From contig CAZKHA010000002.1 of NCBI GenBank assembly GCA_964552325.1, positions 24,130 through 88,129 on the forward strand: DNA of 64,000 nucleotides, read 5' to 3'. Shown here piece by piece: positions 45,288 to 53,206 of this stretch; the first letter of the stretch is position 1; every line of letters starts with the position of its first letter. Made by a program: the position numbers and the translations under genes. Source of the DNA: CAZKCK01 sp964552325. Its GTDB lineage: Bacteria > Bacteroidota > Bacteroidia > Bacteroidales > TTA-H9. Below the pieces are notes generated by a model, which did not search any database, was not told the DNA's origin, and saw only the letters and a program-made list of their open reading frames with translations.

Positions 45288-47429
45288 ATGAAAAGAATCA
45301 TACTTACAACTTTAGTTATAGTATTATTTATCAGTCAACTACAACTAAGTGCACAAAAATTATTTACGCCCGAAGATGCTTCGTACAACAATACATCGTT
45401 GTATGCAAAAGGCTTATCAAATCTTCAATGGTTGCCAAATACCACTCAATTTACTTATGTATCAAACAATTGCCTTGTTAAAGGGACTCCTGAGTCCGAA
45501 TCGAGGGATACGATTCTTAAGCTTAGCAAGTTGAACGATGCTTTTGTGCAACAAGGCCTTAAAGCTAGTAAGAACTTCCCTGCAATAAAATGGGTTGATG
45601 AAGCTCGTTTTACGGTTACTAAATCGAATAAGATATTTTTATATGATATTATAAATCATGGTATTAAATTGTTAAACGCATATCCTGACGATGCCACAAA
45701 TACCGATGTGGCACCCGTTACTAATTTTGTTGCTTATACCCGCGACAACAATTTATTTGTAAGCTTTGATGGCAACGAACAAGCTGTAAGCAACGAAACA
45801 AATACGGGGATACTTTATGGCTCAGAACGCGTACATCGGAATGAATTTGGCATTGAAAAAGGAACTTTCTGGTCGCCAAATGGTAAACTATTGGCTTTTT
45901 ATCGCATGGATGAAACCATGGTTACCAATTATCCATTAGTTGATATCTCAACACGTATTGCCGAACTAAAAAACACACGCTATCCTATGGCCGGAATGAC
46001 CAGCCACCAAGTGACAATTGGAGTGTATAATACTGAAAATAAAAAAATTACATACTTAAATACGGGATTACCAGCCGATCAGTACCTTACAACCGTAACA
46101 TGGGATCCCAAATCGGAGCATATTTATGTAGCTGTGTTGAATCGTGATCAAAACCACATGAAATTTAATAAGTACGATGCTAAAACAGGAAAACTTGTTA
46201 GAACCTTGTTCGAAGAGCACAATGAACGTTATGTTGAGCCAGAAAACGATCCTGAGTTTTTGCCAAATGATGATTCAAAATTTATTTGGTTAAGCGAACG
46301 CGATGGCTACAAGCATATGTACCTTTACGATACTACTGGAAAGCTTTTGAGTCAGCTCACCAAAGGAAACTGGATGGTGAACAAAATCATAGGATTTAAC
46401 CCGAAACTCGGATTAGCTTATTTTAACGCAACCAAGGACAGCCCATTACAAAGCAATGCTTACAGTATTGATATTAAAAAGCTTACAATTAAGCGCCTAA
46501 CCCCTGAACATGGTACCCACACAGCTATGATCAGTACAAATGGTAACTATATAATTGATAGCTATTCAAGTAGTGATATCGCAAAAAGAATAGTGGTTTA
46601 TGATGCCAAAAACAAGCTTGTACAAGAATTGCTTAAAAATACCAACCCTTTAAGTGATTACAATGTACCCTCTACAAAAGTGTTTTCAATTAAAAGTTCA
46701 GATGGCACTGATTTGTATTGCCGATTGATAAGACCTGTTGATTTTGATAGTACTAAAAAGTACCCGGTAATAGTTTACGTTTATGGAGGTCCCCATGCCC
46801 AGCTTATTACGGATACTTGGTTATGGGGCGCTGGTATCTATCTAAATTACTTAGCCCAACAAGGATATTTGGTATTTACGCTCGATAATCGTGGTTCGGC
46901 CAACAGGGGTTTTGAGTTTGAAAGCATTATACATCGTAACTGCGGGAAAATGGAAGTTGAGGATCAAATGGCTGGAGTACGTTATTTAAAGACCTTGCCT
47001 TACGTTGACATAGAACGAATTGGGGTGGATGGTTGGAGCTACGGTGGATTCATGACCATCAATTTATTGTTGGAAAACCCGGGAGTATTTAAAGCTGGTT
47101 GCGCCGGTGGACCTGTGTGTGATTGGAAATATTATGAGGTGATGTACGGCGAACGGTACATGGACACACCCGAAAGCAATCCGGAAGGGTATAAAGCTTC
47201 TAGCTTAATTGAGAATGCTGATAAGTTAAGCGATAAACTAATGATTATTCATTGCACCACCGATCCGGTTGTGGTTTGGCAAAACAGTTTATCGTTTGTT
47301 CAAAAATGCATCGAAAACAAGCAATTACTCGAGTATTTTGTGTATCCCGGACATGACCATAATGTTGGAGGGATAGATAGAGCCCATTTAATCAGGAAAA
47401 TAGAAGACTACTTTAAGCGAACTCTTTAA
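45288..47429 (+). CDS. S9 family prolyl dipeptidyl peptidase (DPP IV type)
   Basis: 713 aa with a signal peptide (MKRIILTTLVIVLFIS, cut near LSAQ), so periplasmic or surface. An N-terminal beta-propeller (DPPIV_N) contains RMDETMV, and the C-terminal alpha/beta-hydrolase has Ser584 in GWSYGGFM, Asp659 in TTDPVV and His689 in GHDHN. The Glu motif for the substrate amino terminus is probably YGSERVHRNEFGIEKG. Removes Xaa-Pro dipeptides from peptide ends. No other peptide-use genes adjoin it. Confidence 0.93.
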   Translation: MKRIILTTLVIVLFISQLQLSAQKLFTPEDASYNNTSLYAKGLSNLQWLPNTTQFTYVSNNCLVKGTPESESRDTILKLSKLNDAFVQQGLKASKNFPAIKWVDEARFTVTKSNKIFLYDIINHGIKLLNAYPDDATNTDVAPVTNFVAYTRDNNLFVSFDGNEQAVSNETNTGILYGSERVHRNEFGIEKGTFWSPNGKLLAFYRMDETMVTNYPLVDISTRIAELKNTRYPMAGMTSHQVTIGVYNTENKKITYLNTGLPADQYLTTVTWDPKSEHIYVAVLNRDQNHMKFNKYDAKTGKLVRTLFEEHNERYVEPENDPEFLPNDDSKFIWLSERDGYKHMYLYDTTGKLLSQLTKGNWMVNKIIGFNPKLGLAYFNATKDSPLQSNAYSIDIKKLTIKRLTPEHGTHTAMISTNGNYIIDSYSSSDIAKRIVVYDAKNKLVQELLKNTNPLSDYNVPSTKVFSIKSSDGTDLYCRLIRPVDFDSTKKYPVIVYVYGGPHAQLITDTWLWGAGIYLNYLAQQGYLVFTLDNRGSANRGFEFESIIHRNCGKMEVEDQMAGVRYLKTLPYVDIERIGVDGWSYGGFMTINLLLENPGVFKAGCAGGPVCDWKYYEVMYGERYMDTPESNPEGYKASSLIENADKLSDKLMIIHCTTDPVVVWQNSLSFVQKCIENKQLLEYFVYPGHDHNVGGIDRAHLIRKIEDYFKRTL

Positions 47430-47436
47430 AAAACAA

Positions 47437-47468
47437 AAGCGGCCCAACAAATAGGCCGCTTTTTTTTT
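47437..47468. terminator. Bidirectional terminator between the peptidase gene and tRNA-Thr
   Basis: 8-bp stem AAGCGGCC / GGCCGCTT with a 9-base loop, T-run on the plus strand and an A-rich flank that gives a T-tract on the minus strand. Confidence 0.88.
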
Positions 47469-47470
47469 GG

Positions 47471-47543
47471 AGCCACTCATGGGACTCGAACCCACGACCC
47501 GCGCATTACGAATGCGCTGCTCTACCGACTGAGCTAAAGTGGC
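47471..47543 (-). tRNA. tRNA-Thr (CGT)
   Basis: 73 nt cloverleaf on the minus strand. Acceptor GCCACTT / GAGTGGC with discriminator T; anticodon arm GCGCA-TTCGTAA-TGCGC gives anticodon CGT; T-loop TTCGAGT. CCA is encoded at 47468-47470, unlike tRNA-Phe in this window. Confidence 0.95.
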
Positions 47544-47585
47544 AAAACAGGCTGCAAATATACAACTTTCGATTTATTTCATCAC

Positions 47586-48530
47586 TTATACCAAGCCAAG
47601 CTTTCGTGATATGGACAGCATACGTACAATCGGCTCTCGGGCTTTTTCCATCACATCAACATCAATATTGATTTCGGGTGTTTCGTTTTTAAGGCACAAA
47701 TAGAGCTTCTCAAGGGTGTTCAGTTTCATGTAAGGGCAATCGTTGCACGAGCAGGTTTCGTTCGAAGGAACCACCAAGAACGACTTCGTGGGCGACTCTT
47801 TCTTCATCTGGTAAAGAATGCCAGTTTCACTAGCTATGATATATTTTTGGCAAGGATCTGTCTTCGTAAACTTAATCATGCCATTTGTTGAACCAATATA
47901 ATCAGCAATATGGAGCACAGCTGGATTACACTCCGGATGCGCTACAACTTTAGCATCAGGGTTTTGCAGCTTCAGTTTCAAAATCCCTTCGGTAGTAAGC
48001 AAATCGTGCACCGTGCAAGTACCATCCCACAAAACCATATTCCTGCCGCTCATCCTGTTTATGTACCCACCAAGATTTTTATCGGGGGCAAAGATAATTT
48101 TTTGCTCGGGTGGCAATGATTCAACAATCTGCAACGCATTGCCCGATGTACAGATTATATCGGATAAGGTCTTGATGGCTGCAGTCGAATTTATATAAGT
48201 AATTACAAGATGATCAGGATATTGACTTTTGAATTGTTTGAAAGACTCAAAGTCGCAGCTATCGGCCAAACTACAACCCGCGTTTAAATCGGGCAATAGG
48301 ACTTTTTTGCTTGGATTGAGTATTTTTGCAGTTTCGGCCATAAAGTGCACACCACAAAAAACGATCAGATTAGCATCCGTTTCACTGGCTTTTTGCGACA
48401 AAGCCAAACTATCGCCCTTAAAGTCGGCCAGCTCCTGTATTTCGTCGGTTTGATAATAGTGAGCCAAGATAACCGCATTTTTCTCGTTTTTGAGCTTTAA
48501 GATATCTGCCGAAAAATTTCGGATTCCCAT
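47586..48530 (-). CDS. nadA: Quinolinate synthase
   Basis: 314 aa. Condenses iminoaspartate and dihydroxyacetone phosphate to quinolinate in NAD synthesis, using a [4Fe-4S] cluster. Motifs: ILAHYYQ, Cys86 in LNAGCSLADSC, GTCTVHD and TCSCNDCPYM supply the cluster cysteines. nadB and nadC are not adjacent. It diverges from rpiB across the candidate origin region. Confidence 0.96.
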   Translation of the reverse strand: MGIRNFSADILKLKNEKNAVILAHYYQTDEIQELADFKGDSLALSQKASETDANLIVFCGVHFMAETAKILNPSKKVLLPDLNAGCSLADSCDFESFKQFKSQYPDHLVITYINSTAAIKTLSDIICTSGNALQIVESLPPEQKIIFAPDKNLGGYINRMSGRNMVLWDGTCTVHDLLTTEGILKLKLQNPDAKVVAHPECNPAVLHIADYIGSTNGMIKFTKTDPCQKYIIASETGILYQMKKESPTKSFLVVPSNETCSCNDCPYMKLNTLEKLYLCLKNETPEINIDVDVMEKAREPIVRMLSISRKLGLV

Positions 48531-49034
48531 AAACGCTTTCTTTGTATTAAGATTTATATATAAAGTAAGATGAAGAATAATGCCTGTTGATAACCCTGAA
48601 AAGTTTGATAAAAAAAGTTTGGAATTGTCGTTATCCCCACTTCATCAACAATCAAAACAAGCCATTGTTAATAAAACACCATTCAAAACCAATCAAAAGG
48701 CTCGGTTTTCAACAACTGTTAACAACTTCGCCTGTTAGTAAAATGAGGTTGCAAAAATACACCCGAATTGTTGATTAGTTGTGGAAAACTGCTTAAAAAT
48801 AAACGTAACTTTTTTAAAAGAGCCAAAATTGAGCGGCTTTGAGGTCTTATCAGAATTTATCCACAACTTTTAGGTAGTTTTTCACATTGGGTTGTTGATA
48901 AAATGTAAGGCTTGAAAAACAAGGCTATATAAACACCATGAGGCAATACCATGGATATAAACACTTAATAAATAGACAGCTATCGGTTGTTAACAAATAT
49001 TGCCGTACCTTTGTTATCCGAAATTTTATTAACA
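48531..49034. other. AT-rich intergenic region with DnaA-box cluster, candidate oriC
   Basis: This is the longest non-coding stretch in the window. One perfect DnaA box, TTATCCACA, is at 48857-48865. One-mismatch boxes are at 48585-48593 and 48893-48901 (TTATCAACA on the minus strand), 48631-48639 (TTATCCCCA) and 48780-48788 (TTTTCCACA on the minus strand). More distant TTATTAACA copies are at 48666-48674 (minus) and 49026-49034. Long A/T runs lie between. The parS site at 4240 independently suggests origin proximity. Gene orientation does not clearly switch here, so the call is tentative; the boxes could instead mark DnaA-dependent regulation of nadA or rpiB. Confidence 0.5.
49006..49013 (+). 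promoter_or_regulatory. Promoter -7 element for rpiB
   Basis: TACCTTTG fits TAnnTTTG, with GTTG at 48986-48989 as a possible -33 element at a short 16-base spacing. It supports the ATG at 49035 over an upstream TTG at 48987. Confidence 0.5.
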
Positions 49035-49487
49035 ATGCACACACAATCCCGAATTTTGGCATTAGGATGCGACCATGCCGGATTTGAACTTAAAGAATAT
49101 CTTAAGAACGAGCTAGTTGCGTTAGGCTTTGAAATAGAGGACTTTGGAACAAACAGCATTGAGAGTGTGGATTATCCAGACATTATCCATCCACTTGCAA
49201 GGGCCATTGACCAAGGAAGGCAGACAACGGGCATCATAATTTGCGGAAGCGGAATTGGCGTAAGTATGGTTGCCAACAAATACCCGAACGTACGCGCCGC
49301 ACTATGCTGCGACGTGGAACGCGCCCAATTATCCCGGGAGCATAACAATGCTAATATTTTAGCCATGGGTGCACGTTTTATGCCCTTTGAGCAAGCCTTA
49401 GAAATGGTAAAAGTGTTTGTTGAAACTCCATTCGCAGGTGGCCGACATGCAACAAGGGTTAATAAAATTTCGATAGATAAGCTGTAA
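49035..49487 (+). CDS. rpiB: Ribose-5-phosphate isomerase B
   Basis: 150 aa. Interconverts ribose 5-phosphate and ribulose 5-phosphate in the pentose phosphate pathway. Motifs GCDHAGFELK, ICGSGIGVS (catalytic Cys70) and REHNNANILAMGAR (His103) are complete. The ATG at 49035 was chosen because the promoter and usual length fit it. Confidence 0.94.
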   Translation: MHTQSRILALGCDHAGFELKEYLKNELVALGFEIEDFGTNSIESVDYPDIIHPLARAIDQGRQTTGIIICGSGIGVSMVANKYPNVRAALCCDVERAQLSREHNNANILAMGARFMPFEQALEMVKVFVETPFAGGRHATRVNKISIDKL

Positions 49488-49508
49488 GAAATTTAAAATT
49501 AGCAACGT

Positions 49509-50885
49509 ATGTCAGATAGTGCCACCATATTCCATCAAAAATCCGAAGAAATGGCCTTTGATGTTGACCACCGCCGGAAGATTAACTTTAATATAGGTCG
49601 TTATGACGAATCGGTAAAGAAAGGCCGTTTGTATTATTCCAATCTCGAGTTGGCCCGCAAGCGAGCCGGTCACATAAAATACAAAGCCATAAACGAGCTC
49701 GAAAAACTTTTGGCTGAGTTTGAATCAAAGTTTACGTCGAAAGGCGGAAAAGTAATTTGGACGATTGATGCTCAAGATGCCATAAAACAGATACTCGCCA
49801 TCGTTAAAAAGCACGACATCCGTGCGGTAGTCAAATCAAAATCAATGACTACCGAAGAAATTGCTTTTAACGATGCCCTCAAGGCCAAAAAGGTGGAAGC
49901 TACCGAAACCGATTTGGGTGAATTTATAGTTCAACAAGCTGGCCAAAAACCCTACCACATTGTTACCCCGGCCATGCATATGTCAAAAGAAGATGTGGCT
50001 GATTTGTTTGGTAAGAAATATCCCAGCCTAGGACCAAGCGCATCACCCGATGAAATAACAGCATTTGTTCGCAACCTTTTGCGCGAAAAGTTTTTACATG
50101 CCGATGCGGGCGTTACGGGAGCAAATTTTTTGATAGCCGACACAGGCTCAATTGCACTTACCGAAAACGAAGGCAATGGTTTTATGTCCATGGCATTCCC
50201 ACGGGTACATATTGTAATAGCAGGTATCGAGAAAATTATACCCTCTCTTAATGACCTTGATTTATTTTGGCCTCTTTTGGCCACGCATGGAACAGGGCAG
50301 TACCTAACCGTTTACAACTCCATTATCTCAGGGCCTCGCCAAGATGGAGAAACAGATGGCCCTTTAGATATGTATGTAATCTTAATCGACAATGGCAGAA
50401 CCAATTTATTGGCACAAGAACATCAACGCCAAGCCCTTACCTGTATTCGCTGCGGAGCTTGCCTGAATGCATGCCCTGTGTATAAGAATATTGGTGGCCA
50501 TGCCTATGGTACCACATACTCTGGCCCAATAGGATCTGTTATTACACCGTATTTGACTGATTTAAAAGATTATAATCATTTAAGTTTTGCGTCCTCGCTG
50601 TGTGGCAAATGCACCGATGTTTGTCCTGTAAAAATCCCACTGCATGAGCTCTTGCTTTATAACCGCCGCGATGCGGTTCAAAAAGGATTTGCACAAACAA
50701 ACTGGAAATGGGGAATGAATGTTTTGAAGAAAAGATGGATGATGGATCAAGGAGTAGGAATAAAAAGTGTGGTTATGAAAACGTTTATTAAGAACTTATG
50801 GGGCTCTAGGCGTACCTTGCCTGAGTTTCCTTCACGTAATTTTAAACAGCTTTGGGAGGCCGAGAGAGGTAAAAACCATAAATAG
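49509..50885 (+). CDS. lutB: LutB-like iron-sulfur lactate-utilisation protein
   Basis: 458 aa. An N-terminal LUD domain (VVKSKSMTTEEIAFNDAL, ADTGSIALTENEGNG) is followed by two ferredoxin-type 4Fe-4S motifs, CIRCGACLNACPVY (from Cys312) and CGKCTDVCPVKI (from Cys365). LutABC oxidises L-lactate to pyruvate in Bacillus; here lutA and lutC are not adjacent. It starts 21 bases after rpiB. Confidence 0.9.
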   Translation: MSDSATIFHQKSEEMAFDVDHRRKINFNIGRYDESVKKGRLYYSNLELARKRAGHIKYKAINELEKLLAEFESKFTSKGGKVIWTIDAQDAIKQILAIVKKHDIRAVVKSKSMTTEEIAFNDALKAKKVEATETDLGEFIVQQAGQKPYHIVTPAMHMSKEDVADLFGKKYPSLGPSASPDEITAFVRNLLREKFLHADAGVTGANFLIADTGSIALTENEGNGFMSMAFPRVHIVIAGIEKIIPSLNDLDLFWPLLATHGTGQYLTVYNSIISGPRQDGETDGPLDMYVILIDNGRTNLLAQEHQRQALTCIRCGACLNACPVYKNIGGHAYGTTYSGPIGSVITPYLTDLKDYNHLSFASSLCGKCTDVCPVKIPLHELLLYNRRDAVQKGFAQTNWKWGMNVLKKRWMMDQGVGIKSVVMKTFIKNLWGSRRTLPEFPSRNFKQLWEAERGKNHK

Positions 50886-50922
50886 ATACTCTTACAAACA
50901 ATCACCTAAACCAACTAATAAC

Positions 50923-52968
50923 ATGTACAAGTCAGTTTTTTTGTTGTTTGCCCTTGCGATGCTAGTATCATGCAAGAACACCAACACCCCGGGTAATAGC
51001 AGTAAGGCTTTTATAGCCGAAAACATTCAAAAACAGGCAATTGATAGCCTAAAAGCACACTATAGTACCGAAGAAGCATTTCGGGTTGAACGCGGGGTTG
51101 CCCAAGTTGCTCAACTTTGGAGCGAAAAAGATGGATCTGCAGAGGCTTTTGTAACCTTTTGCTCCCAAAATTTTGTTCCACAAGGAGGCAAGCTCGACAC
51201 GCTTTTTGGCAAACTTTCGCACAATTTCGAAGTTGTTTGGGGCAATTTCCTCAAAATGAACATCGAACTAATGGAACCCTTGCATCTTGATAAAGGCGAG
51301 ATTACAGCTATTGACGAGAAGTTTGGCAGTTTTAATCCTTCGGCCCACCTTACCGAAGACTTATTTCAAAACCAAGTAGCTTTTTTGGTAGCCCTTAATT
51401 TCCCTTTCTACAATCTTGGCGAAAAAAATCAAAAAGGCGCAGATTGGACACCAAAACAATGGGCCGATGCCCGAATGGGCGATGTTTTTACTTCGCGTGT
51501 GCCAGCCGAATTGCAGCAAAAAGCATCAGATGCTGCCACAACATCAGATACTTATATCTCAGAATACAACATCTGCATGGATAAGCTTGTGGATGACAAG
51601 GGCAATCCCATGTTTGAAGAGGGTTTAAAGCTCATAACCCATTGGGGCTTGCGAGATGAACTGAAATCGAATTATGGCATGGATGGCGGACAGCAAAAAC
51701 AGGAAATGATTTTTGAAGTGATGAAGCGAATCGTGGATCAATCAATTCCGTCGCAAGTTATTAACAACCCTGAGTTCACATGGAACCCGGTTTCGAATGT
51801 TGTAACCAAAGAAGGCAAAAAGGTAGAAGCCGGCGCGGAGCCGGATACCCGCTACCAAATGCTGTTGGGCAATTTTAAGGCCATGCAAGCCATTGATGCC
51901 TATTCGCCACAGTATCCTACGTTTATAAAGCGCAAGTTCGAGAGCGAGATGGAGCTTACACAAGAAGAGGTAGAAAAACTGTTTATCAATTTTGTTTCTT
52001 CCCCTCAAGTTAAACAGGTAGCCTCGCTAATAAGCAAACGCCTAGGCCGCCAATTACGCCCCTATGATATTTGGTACAATGGTTTTAAGGCAAGCAGCGG
52101 AATTAATGAAAGCGATTTGGACAAAAAGACCCGAGCACTCTACCCAAACCCAGCAGCAGTTCAAAGCGATTTGCCAAACATGCTAAAAAAATTGGGCTTT
52201 GCACAAGCCGATGCGTCCTTTATCGCTTCAAAAGTACAGGTTGATGGAAGCCGTGGTGCGGGCCATGCCCAGGGCGCAGCCATGAAATCGGAAAAGGCAC
52301 GCTTGCGTACCCGAATTGCAGCTGACGGCATGAATTATAAAGGATATAACATTGCTGTTCATGAATTTGGCCATAATGTTGAGCAAACAATTACCTTACA
52401 TAATGTGCCTGATTATATGCTAAATGGGGTGCCCAATACAGCCTTTACCGAAGCTTTGGCGTTTATCTTTCAAAAGCGCGACTTAGAACTCCTTGGATTT
52501 AAGGAGACCAATCCCGATAAGGAGACCATGATGGTGCTCGACCACTTTTGGGCATGTTATGAAATTATGGGGGTTTCGCTTGTGGACATGAATGTTTGGA
52601 AATGGCTTTACGAGCACCCAGATGCAACACCCGCACAACTTAAGGAAGCAGTACTCAAAATCTCGAAAGAAGTTTGGAACACCTATTATGCCGATGTTTT
52701 TGGATCAAAAGATGAGGCTATCTTAGCCATATATTCGCATATGATTGATGCCCCGCTCTACTTATCAGCCTATCCAATTGGCCATTTAATTGACTTCCAG
52801 ATAGAAAAATTTTTGGTGGGCAAGGATTTCGCCACCGAAGTAAAACGCATGTACAGTATTGGTCGTGTAGCACCACAGGTTTGGATGAAAAATGCTGTAG
52901 GAGAGGAGCTTTCAGAGAAACCCTTGCTCGAAGCAACATCTAAGGCTGTACAAGACTTGACTAATTAG
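50923..52968 (+). CDS. Lipoprotein zinc metallopeptidase (HExxH gluzincin), family uncertain
   Basis: 681 aa with a lipobox (LFALAMLVSCKN, Cys17), so probably anchored in an envelope membrane. The zinc motif is HEFGH (His480, Glu481, His484) and Glu510 in NTAFTEALAF is a likely third ligand, which makes it a gluzincin. HEFGH is the form seen in M3 oligopeptidases, but the surrounding sequence is not typical M3; the hexapeptide HExxGH of dipeptidyl peptidase III (M49) is absent. The N-terminal half is mostly helical. Substrate unknown. Confidence 0.7.
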   Translation: MYKSVFLLFALAMLVSCKNTNTPGNSSKAFIAENIQKQAIDSLKAHYSTEEAFRVERGVAQVAQLWSEKDGSAEAFVTFCSQNFVPQGGKLDTLFGKLSHNFEVVWGNFLKMNIELMEPLHLDKGEITAIDEKFGSFNPSAHLTEDLFQNQVAFLVALNFPFYNLGEKNQKGADWTPKQWADARMGDVFTSRVPAELQQKASDAATTSDTYISEYNICMDKLVDDKGNPMFEEGLKLITHWGLRDELKSNYGMDGGQQKQEMIFEVMKRIVDQSIPSQVINNPEFTWNPVSNVVTKEGKKVEAGAEPDTRYQMLLGNFKAMQAIDAYSPQYPTFIKRKFESEMELTQEEVEKLFINFVSSPQVKQVASLISKRLGRQLRPYDIWYNGFKASSGINESDLDKKTRALYPNPAAVQSDLPNMLKKLGFAQADASFIASKVQVDGSRGAGHAQGAAMKSEKARLRTRIAADGMNYKGYNIAVHEFGHNVEQTITLHNVPDYMLNGVPNTAFTEALAFIFQKRDLELLGFKETNPDKETMMVLDHFWACYEIMGVSLVDMNVWKWLYEHPDATPAQLKEAVLKISKEVWNTYYADVFGSKDEAILAIYSHMIDAPLYLSAYPIGHLIDFQIEKFLVGKDFATEVKRMYSIGRVAPQVWMKNAVGEELSEKPLLEATSKAVQDLTN

Positions 52969-53015
52969 GCATTGATTTTTAAAATATTATAGATTAAGTT
53001 ATAGTTAACTTTAAC

Positions 53016-53043
53016 AAAGGTCGGGCTTATGTCCGGCCTTTAG
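53016..53043 (+). terminator. Possible terminator after the metallopeptidase gene
   Basis: AAAGGTCGG and CCGGCCTTT form a 9-bp stem with one G-T pair and an 8-base loop. The following T-run is short, so strength is uncertain. Confidence 0.5.
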
Positions 53044-53045
53044 TG

Positions 53046-53076
53046 TTGATAAAGGTTCAGCTTTAGTGTAATTTTG
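53046..53076 (+). promoter_or_regulatory. Promoter for the S8 protease gene
   Basis: TTG at 53046-53048 and TAATTTTG at 53069-53076, spaced 20 bases. The leader to the ATG at 53207 would be about 125 bases; no structure was recognised in it. Confidence 0.5.
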
Positions 53077-53206
53077 TAGTAATGCAGAATCCTTAAATTG
53101 TAAATGCTTTCGATGCAATGCCTAACGTGTCTGCGCATTTCAATTTTACAAACCGTTAACCCAACGCACTTTAAAGCTTGAATAATTTGGCAAACATGAT
53201 TTAACT

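Noticed and set aside
50923..52968. Annotation as dipeptidyl peptidase III (M49)
   Set aside because: The zinc motif is HEFGH, not the HExxGH hexapeptide, and other M49 landmarks were not found.
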